Of a stretch of 64,000 bases of DNA, positions 21,183 to 31,200 are shown piece by piece. Every line of letters starts with the position of its first letter. Position 1 is the stretch's first letter. The stretch covers positions 168,904 through 232,903 of the forward strand of contig VSDK01009497.1 in NCBI GenBank assembly GCA_009767595.1, in the 5' to 3' direction. The notes under the pieces are model-generated. The model made no database searches and had not been told where the DNA came from. It saw only the letters and a list, made by a program, of their open reading frames with translations. The translations under genes were made by a program, and so were the position numbers. This DNA comes from Symbiodinium kawagutii (Eukaryota; Sar; Dinophyceae; Suessiales; Symbiodiniaceae).

Positions 21183-22095
21183 ATGGCGATTGTCGAGAAG
21201 ACCAGTGGCAAGACATCCACTGTGTTTGTTGGCAACATCCCATATGATGCCACGGAAGATGACGTTCGTGGACACTTGGCTCAGGGTGGCAAGGTCGAAT
21301 CTTTCAGGATGGTCTTTGACAAGGAGACTCTCCAGCCAAAAGGCTATGGCTTTTGCGACTTCGCGGATGCCGAGACGGCCATGAATGCGATCAAGATCCT
21401 TTCGGAGAAGGAGTGCAATGGCCGCAAGCTGCGGTTGGATTTGGCGGACAACGAGTTGCGTGGGGCGCCAGGGAAAAGTGCTGGCAAAGGAGGGTCCACT
21501 GCACTGGCCGTGCCTGGTGAAGCTCCAAGGCCTAGAATGACGTCCCAAGCTCCACCGGCTCCCATCAAAACCAGCGGCACCACAGCTGCCAGTGGCGTCG
21601 TGACGCCAGGACAAGGGGATCCCAGCAGCAGCTGCTGCAGATCCCAATGCATCGGCAGATGTGATCATGGCATCAGTGAGTGCACATACTCAGATCGCCC
21701 AGACGGTGGCAGCCATGCCACAGGCACACTTGCAGCTATGTTTGGGAACCATGCAGGAGCTGGCGAAAGCTGCACCTGAGCGTGCGCGTGCCACACTCTT
21801 GGAACATCCACAGCTGTGCTATGCGCTTTTGCATGCGCAGTTTCTACTTGGACTTAGCGAACCCGTTTTGCCACCAGATCTGGCTGAAACACAGCAGCTC
21901 CGGGCAGAGGCAGTACAGAGAGCCATGGTCAACACAAAGGCCTTAGGAAGACGGGGTCCCATGGGAATGAGGGGCGGCCCGCCACCTATGCAGAGGCCAC
22001 CACCGGTTGGGCTTTTGCCACCGCCTCGTCCCAGTGGAGGATACGGCAAAGCGCCGCCTGATGGACTAATGCCCGTAAAGATGGACACAAGCTGA
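21183..22095 (+). CDS. CSTF2: cleavage stimulation factor 64 kDa subunit (CstF-64/Rna15-like), frameshifted
   Basis: An intronless gene with ATG at 21183 and TGA at 22093-22095. Residues 1-94 form an RRM with RNP2 VFVGNI (14-19) and RNP1 KGYGFCDF (53-60), very close to CstF-64 in order and spacing. After an Ala/Pro/Ser linker the second frame carries the CstF-64 hinge: LLEHPQLCYALLHAQFLLGL, then a Gly/Pro/Met-rich tail. CstF-64 binds the GU-rich element downstream of poly(A) sites in nuclear pre-mRNA 3' processing. The two halves are in different frames. The switch lies in the GGGG run at 21615-21618, where removing one G would give about 303 residues, somewhat shorter than animal CstF-64. 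It could be an assembly error, a programmed shift or a pseudogene. Lack of introns in an intron-rich region suggests a retrocopy. Confidence 0.88.
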
Positions 22096-22578
22096 GTGGG
22101 CAGCAATGAATGGCGGGTCACTTCAGCATTCTAGGAAAAAAATGCGGACTGCTCATCGCCATTTCCAGCAGGGCTGCTAGATACATGCTGAAGACGCTTC
22201 GCTGTAAGCAAGGTCCAGAACACACACACACATGATTGGCACGTGTTCTTGCCGCATTTTTGCCTTAGATAGTTCTTGTAACAACTTTTTTTTCTACTGG
22301 TTTCATGGTTCAATCCCGAAATTAGCTCATATGGTTCATGAAGTTGGGATGGGGCTGAAGCTATCAAACAAAGACTTTGGGACATTGTCGCCACAGATAG
22401 TCACACCAAGATCCACTGACATCCGAAGCGGCTCGTGGTGACGCAACCAATTATGAACCATCATTTGTCAACTAAGTGAATACTAACCATCACACATCAT
22501 CATTGGCACACATTGTCATTCAACATGTGGTCGCAAATGTAGTATCAACCATCCCAAGTTGCTCCAGTCATACTTTCT

Positions 22579-22794
22579 GAGGTGATTGGACCTGTTGGAC
22601 CCTACAAATCAGCCCCTGTCGTGCCGCCAAGATTTGTCCCCAGGTCTTAGGAGCACGGGTCGGGCAGTGGAAGATTCCAGACCTGCCAAGCCCCTCCTTC
22701 CTGGAAGCCGCCCTTCGCAGGCTGGTCGTTCGGAGAACGTGCCCGAGTCTGTTCTCAAAGGCGGCATTTTGGTGAATTGGGTTCTGTGAGGTCA
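22579..22794 (+). CDS. coding block, strand and frame uncertain
   Basis: A GC-rich block open in several frames. The + frame with AAKICPQVLGARVGQWKIPD, then PSPSFLEAALRRLVVRRTCP, ends in TGA at about 22784 and looks most like protein. A 83-codon - frame over the same codons (FENRLGHVLRTTSLRRAA…) is nearly as good. A third + frame (SEVIGPVGPYKSAPVVPPRF) ends at CCCCAG|GTCTTA. A real exon is likely; which one is open. Confidence 0.4.
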
Positions 22795-23078
22795 ATGAGG
22801 TTGATGTTTGGTGAGGCATGATGCTTAATCACTCGGAAACTACTCAGTCTAGTGAGTTAAACTATTCAGTTTAGTGAGAAATGGAGGGGGCGGTTCCCCT
22901 ATTTTGAGAAGCACTCAAATGATGCTGAGATATGCTGAGTGATGCTTCTATTGGCAAATTCCTGGCTAATCATTAATTAGTCAAAAAGTGTATCAATCAA
23001 CCACGGTGAATGGCGGCCAACTTAAAGGGTGAATGGATTTTAATCATGAGTCCGACTGGTGAGTGCTTGGCGAGTCAG

Positions 23079-23154
23079 CAAGGATAAGGGTAGCATCACG
23101 ACTTTGGTCATTGTGGACAAGCTTGGCAATGGCGAGCTTACCAGTGATGATTAA
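23079..23154 (+). CDS. terminal exon with degenerate EF-hand-like loop
   Basis: Acceptor GGCGAGTCAG and stop TAA at 23152-23154. Reads KDKGSITTLVIVDKLGNGEL then TSDD. The last 12 residues, D-K-L-G-N-G-E-L-T-S-D-D, follow an EF-hand loop with Asp at 1, Asn at 5, Gly at 6, Leu at 8 and Asp at 12; position 3 is Leu instead of Asp/Asn. Calcium binding would be weak if real. Only 24 codons are visible, so the assignment is tentative. Confidence 0.4.
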
Positions 23155-24149
23155 GCAATTGATAATGTCGAAAAAAGAAAAGAAGTGTCAGAGTGGACCA
23201 CTTGGCATATCCTCTCGGCTTTGTTCAGCCAGCGGGCCCTTTGGTGTATTTTTGGTGGCAATAGTGTTGTCGGATCAAAATCGCTCAAGTATTAAAAGCA
23301 CTGGGGATTACATCATAAATCATACAACTGGGAGTCCCTGGTTTTCAAAGTTGCATGTTTACCCTCGGATTTTTTCGAACACTAGGGTATGTGCTTTTGT
23401 TAGGTATCACCAAGGGTCCCAAGACTTTTGTCAATGTTGGAATTGGAGATGGGCTAAGCCCTGATAGTGGTTCACCATGAGTCGAGAATGCCGTTTTGGT
23501 GGGGTACAATTTTGTGCTTATCCTCAATGCCCTAATGCATTCTAAGCCTGAAGCGTTTAGCTGGGGACATTGATGGACAAATACACAAAATATCACAAAA
23601 TGGCGTGAGAGAGAAAGGGTGTTCCAGGCAGTTGTTTAATCTTACTTGCAAAATGCAGACAACATAAACATTGCAGTTTTACCTTCCCCATTATTGTTCG
23701 CGCACGGCATTACCTGAGCAGGTAGCTTCGTGTGATCTCAGGAACCGAATTTTTGAACTTTCAGTGTGGGGGTTTAGATTTGATAGGGGCTTCAATCTCA
23801 ATCTTTCTCAATTTTTCTCACTTTGTCTCATCATGTCTCAAAATGGATTGTTGGTTACCACCACCCATTCACCAGCATTTGCAAAACGTTTACCGCATTA
23901 ACTAAAGACTTACGTGTGTGTAACAATTGCTTACTGATCATCAACGAGCAATCCGGATAGAAGTTCAGGCTGCGTCATAGTACAAAATCATCAGTCATGG
24001 GTGTCTTCCTCGAACAAAACCAGCAGGAAACCATCAAAACACCAGAAAAAATCTAACCAATCACGAAGAATTCAGAATATATCAGAATATATCCGAATAT
24101 ATCAGAATCATTTGGTGAAATCGCTCTAAATTCGGTAAGATCATCAGAT

Positions 24150-24310
24150 CACCAGCCCCAAGCGCGGAATCATCAGATCCATCCGCCCTCGAGGCATTCC
24201 AGATCCAGGAGCTAAGGCTGTAGAACTGGTCTTTGCCGCGCTGAGCGATGCCTGAAGCGCCTGAAAGGTTAGCGAAGGCCTTGGGCTCGCCGGTCGCTGG
24301 TCGCTGAACT
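24150..24310 (-). CDS. coding block, strand uncertain
   Basis: On the - strand a 78-codon frame includes SFSD-like start then ALQASLSAAKTSSTALAPGS. On the + strand SPAPSAESSDPSALEAFQIQ runs to a TAG. Both are protein-like and GC-rich. Splice sites exist on each strand (TCACCAG acceptor on +; CTG|GTGAT donor on -). Function unknown. Confidence 0.3.
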
Positions 24311-24507
24311 TGGAACTTCGCATGAAACTTCCATGAAGATCCATGATAAAGTTCGGAACAACAAGGAGAACATCAGCCATGCGAAGGAGATAACAGTTGC
24401 ATACAGTTGCTAAGTTTCAACAAGGAACTTCACCAAGGATGAAATCCAACTCGGAACAAGGAGAACATCAGCCACGCTACGTGCTTCACTAATCGGTTAA
24501 CAAGTAG

Positions 24508-24600
24508 GTGTGGCTCACTTATTTGCCGGCATTTGCTGCGGTGAGCAAAAAAGTGGCGAGTTGGAAGTCCCGCCGACATGGACATGAGCTCAAGTATTAA
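24508..24600 (+). CDS. terminal exon, basic C-terminus
   Basis: Acceptor AACAAGTAG and stop TAA define 30 codons: LPAFAAVSKKVASWKSRRHG then HELKY. The Lys/Arg-rich end is preceded by a short hydrophobic stretch. It is too short to identify. Confidence 0.35.
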   Translation: MWLTYLPAFAAVSKKVASWKSRRHGHELKY

Positions 24601-25231
24601 ATAGTTTTGTTCTTATTCACAAACCGTGCAACTGGCTAACCAGGGTTTTGATGAGCATGTCAGCATGTCTAAACATGCAATGGTTACACATAGCCAACCA
24701 TTTTCCTGGGTGACTGTATCATCTCTAGTGATTTTGATTTCCATGGCTTGAGTAATCACGAAGCACGCTGTCACAGGAAAAATTAAGCGAGCTCAGCTTT
24801 TCATTTGTTTCCGGTGCGTCAGCTCTAGGTGAACATGTTTGAACAAAATCTGCTTTGCTTGCACAGTTTCAAAAAAGAAACGCCCACCATAGATTCCATA
24901 GATAGGATTTGCCGCCATTCTATTTCCTTTGCCTAGTGCACAGGACTTCCTTTCAAGCAGGAGCAAATAGGTAGGATTCAGTTTGACCCATACAATGTTT
25001 TGGGAGATGCTGAGCCAGATTGCACCCAGAGTGCGTACACATGTTCATCAATGTTTTAATAAACGATAGTTGACTTTCTCCTTAATGTGAAAGACGGTGC
25101 GTAAGCCAGTTCTGGGAAATATTTGGGAATCATATCGAAAACAAAGAGTTGAAAGAAGCGAAATGAAAACATGAACAGCATCGAACAGCATGAACGTATT
25201 GCCGCGCGATAGCTCGCCTTGTTTGGCGCAT

Positions 25232-25345
25232 TCATGGCTTTGCCAAGCGCAGCCATGCAACCACACCGGCCCCGCCAATCCGGCGGCTGCGCAGCAATGC
25301 GTTCATGAAGATCGGCCCTCCAGAGTCTCCAGCATCTTGGCATCG
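25232..25345 (-). CDS. trypsin-like (S1) serine protease fragment, catalytic Ser region
   Basis: A - strand frame reads CQDAGDSGGPIF (plus-strand 25304-25342), then 13 more residues and GVVAW. S1 proteases have C-x-G-D-S-G-G-P around the catalytic serine, followed 12-16 residues later by G-[IV]-[VI]-S-W. Spacing and order fit, but the Cys sits two residues too early and no His or Asp exon was found. The frame stops after LRLAKP; a donor may lie before that. A second - frame over the same bases is also open. Confidence 0.4.
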   Translation of the reverse strand, partial: RCQDAGDSGGPIFMNALLRSRRIGGAGVVAWLRLAKP

Positions 25346-25915
25346 CAGTTCTTGATCAGTAATAGTGCGATATAGGTAGTCAATTACTCGTTTAGTTGCT
25401 AATATGTAGCTACCTATTTTATGTTGAATAATACAATTCGTGATAGAAGTGGTGTATAACATATAACTATACTATTCAGTAGTAATCGCTAATAGAAGTC
25501 ATTAGTTGATCAACAGTATGTTAATGGTTAATGGATCAACTAATATCTGTGATGGTAGTTATTAGCCAACGGCCATAGTAAGATAATTATGGTAGACAAT
25601 AGCGGTCAATAATTGAAATTATACTGTTATTATGTTATGGATATTAGATGATGTTGTAGAATTTCACAGGCACATAGTAGCTAGTGGCTAAAGTGGCTGT
25701 TAGCAACTATGGTTGCTACTAATTATATATGTAAGTAGTTTTAGTATAGTTGCAAAACAAATGATAGCCAATAGTAAGCAGTAAATAGTCATTGTAGCAA
25801 ATCCTAATCAACTATCGCCAGCATCATTGGTGATAGCAAATAGTAGTCCATGATCATGGTATCACTGGCGATTGAGATCAAATCATGTGTTGGTGTTGCC
25901 AGTGGGTATCCGGGT
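25345..25915. other. non-coding, intron-like
   Basis: AT-rich DNA built of diverged TAGTTGGTAACTATTAG-type motifs (TAGTAGTTA, AATAGTCAT). No open frame with coding composition is seen. Confidence 0.6.
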
Positions 25916-25988
25916 CATACGCAGATTCGCGTAGCGCGTGCTAATGTCATGCTGTGTGCCATTGGATGACGTCGACTTTTTTGTTCAG

Positions 25989-26027
25989 ACGTCATCACGT
26001 TTTGCTACAGCCCTACGTGCGTTGCAG
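25989..26027 (+). CDS. candidate 39-bp internal exon
   Basis: A strong pyrimidine tract (CTTTTTTGTTCAG) and donor TTGCAG|GTGGAA delimit 13 codons in phase 0: TSSRFATALRALQ. It is too short to identify, but both sites are good. An overlapping 67-codon frame with more Cys/Trp is also open. Confidence 0.35.
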
Positions 26028-26464
26028 GTGGAACGGAATCCCTGACCCGCCGTGTATGTCGCGGCAATGGGGAGAGAGATATCCCGGAGTATTATTGGAT
26101 AAGTCCATTGCCAGTGGGAAGCCCTGGCAAAAAAAAAAACACATTGATCGTGGCTAACCATTGGCTTCATGGAATCCCTACTGCCCAGCGGGGTCCAACC
26201 ACCATGGTTAGCCATAAACAGCTTGATGACAATCATTTCGCAGTGACGGCAAGCTGTAATCAAGTCTGTTTGGGGTACCGCCAGTGATCATCCAGTTCAT
26301 TAACCGTTTGTAGTAATAAACCAACCTTCAAAAAAAACAGCTCGCCCTCAGCCCAGCTGAACCTCCGGGATGGCGATGGAAAAAAAAGAAAAAACAACCA
26401 CTCCGTTGTTCCCTATGGCTTGAGAAACCACCCAATCTCTTGTTGCTTTCTCCCCTTGTGAACC

Positions 26465-26590
26465 TCCACCTGTTGGAGACTCCCAATTCAAGGAATGGCG
26501 AGAGTTCTTGGACAGGATCCTGAAGGCAGAAAGCCAATACTTGCTGCGGCACCGAATTCTTGATGGGCAGAACAGAGGATATAGCTATGG
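26465..26590 (+). CDS. probable exon abutting a TIR element
   Basis: A + frame open from 26424 reads GDSQFKEWREFLDRILKAES, then QYLLRHRILDGQNR, a charged helical sequence with strong coding character. The likely acceptor is GTTGGAG at 26478 or nearby. The frame runs without a break into the inverted-repeat element that begins at 26579, and the first GT is inside that element. This suggests the element provides, or has replaced, the donor. The protein is not recognised. Confidence 0.5.
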
Positions 26591-26699
26591 GTCAATATTA
26601 ACCAACGGTAATGGCTTATAATAACCAACAAAATCATGGGGAAAACAATGGTTAATGATAGGGGAACCAGGAATATGGGGCTCTGACCCACAGCCATAT
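26579..26699 (+). mobile_element. TIR element, family 2 (121 bp)
   Basis: Ends ATATAGCTATGGGTCA and TGACCCACAGCCATAT are inverted repeats (13 or more of 16 match). The interior has GTCAATATTAACCAAC and AAAACAATGGTTAATGAT, shared with 46489-46619 and 15967-16100. It starts exactly where the coding composition of the preceding exon ends. Confidence 0.75.
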
Positions 26700-27518
26700 T
26701 TGTACTAGAAGGTGGTCTACCATGATGGATGTCAACTGTATCATGGATTAATTTCACAATGGATAGATGATGTTGGCACTTCTTTTGATGCATATCTACA
26801 GTGATTTCAGCTATGTGGTCGTCCACTTCTAATGGGATGGCGATCCATGTCAAACTTGGGGTGTTGGTTTGACAACCTTCCGGACGTGCGATTTATGTGA
26901 TTGATTGCAGAGAGAGTATTAATGAACCACCACGATATTTGACGGTAAGTAATTCATCAGCTACTTGTTCGATGCGTTCAGAACAATAAGTTAGCTGCAA
27001 ATGAGGTCTTCATGAACCACCGCATTGAATCATTTGTTCTTTTTTGAAGTACTTCTGTTGTTCACCGCGACTGTCAGCACATCTTAGATCATCATGAAAC
27101 TAATGGACTATTGAGGATCTTTGTGGTTCGTGCCTTCATTACACATTTCAACCCTTCGCAGCCATCATCAACCATGAACTGTCGGCTATACAGGTGAACA
27201 ACTATCAACCCTTTTTGATAGCTATACTTGTCGACTAGAAACGTAGGTAAGGGATCAGCTGCAATAAGTAGCCATACCAGTATTAGTAAGGACTTTATCT
27301 GATTGTAAACGAACATAGTGTTTTCATATTTTAGATTTATATTGATGTTTCAAAAAGTCTACATGTGATATGTATATATATATATACATATATGTTTTTG
27401 AAAAATGACTTATTTATGCAGCTTCTCACTTGCAACAAGTATTATAGGTATGCCAATGTCAAGAATCCGTTCGGCCAATCCTCGCTGCTGTTTGACTTGG
27501 TCTCCAAGAGCTGGTCAG

Positions 27519-27709
27519 GCTGCTCCCAAGCGTCGTTTGACGTGGCCGGAGCTACAAGAGCAAGTGCTGCAACGGCTGCCCAAGCGTGGCCGGAAGCTGA
27601 AACTACAGGTGCTGGTCCCTTGGAGTTACCTCTACAGACTTGGGGCTTCAAGATGCTTCAAGCGTTCCAGGGGATGCTGGTGCTTGGGAGCGCTGCCCGG
27701 AGCAAGGAG
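27519..27709 (+). CDS. coding block upstream of the thioredoxin exons
   Basis: GC-rich block with three good frames. From GAGCTGGTCAG to CTACAG|GTGCTG (27519-27608), 30 codons read RRLTWPELQEQVLQRLPKRG. From 27609 to GGAG|GTATCC (27709), another frame reads DLGLQDASSVPGDAGAWERC and leaves phase 1, which matches the entry phase of the exon at 28162. A third frame is open throughout (Ala-rich, ending NEW-stop). At least part is probably an N-terminal exon of the gene below. Confidence 0.4.
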
Positions 27710-28161
27710 GTATCCCTATGGCCTTTAAAGGAGAAGCGAAGGAGCCTCCAGGAGGGTTCTAACGAATGGTAGGATGGTTGATCATTGCCTCCTGTTGGCG
27801 TTCGGTTCTAGGCTGATGATATCATGATACCGAGGTTAATGGTTGGTTTGGTAAGCCAACGTCATCGTCAAGTGACAGGTTGCGCTAAGCCAACTTAGTG
27901 GTACTGGCAATGGTTGCTATGGATTAACGGCTGATCATGTAACAACCATGGTTGCAGTGTCGGCTGATGATGGTGTATATCATGGTGGGCGAGAGCTGGT
28001 AAGGGCGCAGCCAGGACAGCCGTGAAAGTCACCATGACGCGGGGAATCGCAGTGAAATAATCACAGCGGTGATCAAAGAATTGCTTTTACAAATTAAAAA
28101 CAACTTACAAGGTCTGAGGTTTCCTTTGTTGTGGACCGTTTGGTATGACGTCCCCCGAAAG

Positions 28162-28263
28162 GTCTGAACATCGCACCACTTCCGAAGAAGAAAGCCAAGA
28201 ATGAGGAACAAAATCTTCTGAATCGTGGAATTTCTTCCCGCAAGATGGTGCTGTGGATTCCCG
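28162..28263 (+). CDS. exon of thioredoxin gene, N-terminal extension
   Basis: Acceptor CCGAAAG and donor TTCCCG|GTAGGG. Reads LNIAPLPKKKAKNEEQNLLN, then RGISSRKMVLWIP. An in-frame TGA at 28146 limits the start. It ends in phase 1 and the next exon at 29402 starts with the two bases needed, giving WIPAYVNDND across a 1.1-kb intron. The lysine-rich extension precedes the thioredoxin fold and has no recognised domain. Confidence 0.5.
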
Positions 28264-31200
28264 GTAGGGCTTCTACTGAGAATTTCTTGCCCTTGTAACC
28301 TCGATGGATCTACCTGTGTACCATGCTGCCGGTGTATATGAAAGACGCACTCATGGCAAATTTAAGATGTAATCTCGGGAATACAATGTGCACCTATCTT
28401 TCTGGAGAGGCAGTCCTGCCAATGCTTGAGCTTTTGGAAATGTGTGTTTGACAGTGAATTACTTGGCATCCAAGCATTAATTACCAACCATTATGAAATC
28501 AAGGCATCATGTTCAAGCATCAGTGAATGACATACATCCTTAGAACTCCAAATGACTGAAATTGATGCCGTTTCTGGGAAAAGGCGCCTTTTCCCTATCA
28601 GTGGCAATTTTTCCCTTTCTTACGTTTTTTCCCAGCTGATGGCTTTTTTCCCTTTTCAGTCTTTTCAGTTTATGTTGACTTTCCACATGTCAGGCCACAT
28701 CAAGCTGTGATGTTGTAGCTCTTCGCTTTGGGGAGGATGGTTTTCAACTCCCTCAAAGACCAAAAAAACAAAGCACCCGAGGAAAAACATTTTATTCACT
28801 TTGTTTGATTTTTTTGAGGTCACGGTTTTGGCGGAAATCCCCGGTCAAGGATTCTCCTGGGCCCACATGCCACAAAATCAGTGGGTGAACTGCGAACTTT
28901 GCAAATGTTTTGGGTTCAATCCCGCAAAATCGGTCTGATGGGATCGCCAAGGTGAAGAAATGAGAATCGCTCAGATTTTAACGATGGCATCCATTTTAGG
29001 GAAATTACATTTCTTCCCTGCTGGTCGCATTTTTTGCCAAACGATGGCATGAATTTTGCAAAGTAGCATAAATTTCCGCCAGAATGAAAAATGGCTGAAA
29101 AAAAACGCCGGAAGTTCTTCTATTTCTAGATATCATTATTGGCTGATGCTGATGAACCATCAATGTCTATTGGCCACTATTCATCATCTCTTTGTCCTCC
29201 ATTCTGAAGCATCCCTTACCCATCAACTTACGCATCCGTTAAGCTTCAATTTGCCATCAAGTATCATCCAACATCACTCAAACATCACTTTAGCATCAAT
29301 CAGCCACCAAAAAAATCAGCAACCATCAACCGTCATCAACCATCAGTACCCATCAACCATCAACAGTGCCACCTGAACCTCCAAGGCCAACCTCCCTGCA
29401 GCCTACGTCAACGACAACGACTCCTTCGTGCGTTTGCCTCGCCGCGCTGAGTCGCTGCGGGTCATTGGCTGCGGAGATGTGTCGGCCTTGCGACAGGAGA
29501 TCCAGGAGGGCCGACCGGTGGAGGATCCGGTGGAGGATCCGGTGGAGGATCCGGTGGAGGATGGTAGGTGGGTGGATGAAATCGCTACGACCGGCGAGCG
29601 AAACCATGGGTTTTTCTATGGTGAATAATGTTTAGTAATGGTTCATAATAAGGGATGATGGTGGATTATAGCTACTAGCGGCTAGCTTCTTAGGTTTTTT
29701 GGGATATGATTTACCATATGGCCACGAAAGCCGTTAGACATTTGGCAAGGGATCTAGAAGCCACACAAGTGTTGGTTACGGATGGGGGGGGGGCGGGGGG
29801 GGGCCGGAGGGCAGGGTGGATGATGGATATGAATGGATATGATGGTTCGCGGTTGATGATGGTATTTGGTGGGAGGGTTGATGATGCTTACAGTATCTTA
29901 CAGTGATTTATTGATGATGTGTAGTGGGTGATGGTGCTTACGGCAATAAGTGCTAGTTCATAGCGGCTTAGGGTGGTTAAGAGGGTGGTGAAACATGCTA
30001 ACCACCATGGTCATAGCCATGAGTGTACTGATAGGGATGGTTAAAAATGGTCAGCATGCTGATGGAGAATGGTTTTGGTGGTGTCTGAGTTCCTTTCCCC
30101 CAGCAACAAAACCCTTGAGAAACCGTGCTGCAATCAGCTTTCCACAAAGAATCCTTAAAGGGATTACGCCAGGAAATCGCGAGTGCGGCAGGAAAGGATG
30201 AAAGGAGTCAAGGGCAGGTCCCAAGTAGAAACCCACATGGATGCTGATTTTTGCACGCTGGATTTGGTGGTACTCACCCCATGGGAAACGTGAGCACCGC
30301 TTTGGGAATTAAGTAAGCATGTTTTAATGCCTTTTATCCAAGATGCATTTTGATCTGCCTTTTTCGCCCGCAAAAAGATATGATGAATGAGACTAGGGGT
30401 TATCAATTGCCCTGGGCAGTTTCCCAAGGCACCTTGGCTACTGGAATCACCCCCAATGAATAGGATGAATCAGCATATCAGTTAACTCGCACTAGCCCGG
30501 TTTGATGATGGCCGAATATTGTTAACCCAAGACCCCCTTGAGAAGGTGATGGATAAAAAAAACACATTTTGGTGAATGAGCAAGTTTCACTTCACATTCC
30601 TGGTAGTGCCCGTGCGGAAAAAAAACATCGCCCGGGATGTTTCGCGGCCGGCAGGCGGCAACGCGGTCGGCCAAGCGTGCTCCGTTGGTGGTGGTGGACT
30701 TCTTGTCGGAGCAGAGGGTTGAAGTGTGGGGTGAAGAAAATGGTTGGTGATGATCCCCGCGAAAATGGTGAACAATTTGGTTGCCATTAGTCATAGCCAT
30801 AGCATGATATGCCCATCATCATGCTCGACAAGGGCTTTTCACAACCGAAAATCAGACATAATTTTCAATAGGCTATGGTTGATATATATACCTTCACCGT
30901 TCTGAACCAGCACTAGGCATGATTCATCATGATTATCTGACCTTATGAAGCAATATTCACCAATATACTAAGTCATATATTTATCAACGTTAAGCTATAT
31001 ACATAGCATCAGGAACCATCAGAATCCATCCGGATCCATCCGGATCGGCGTTTGGGAAACTGCCCAAGTTTCGGCTGCCCCGGCGCCAGGAGTTGTGCGC
31101 TCCCTGCGCCCAGCTGAAGCCGGAGATTCACCAGCTATCGCAGGAAATGCCCGAGGTGCTGTTCTTGGAGGCGATGCAGCGTGATAGAAATGGGTTGATG

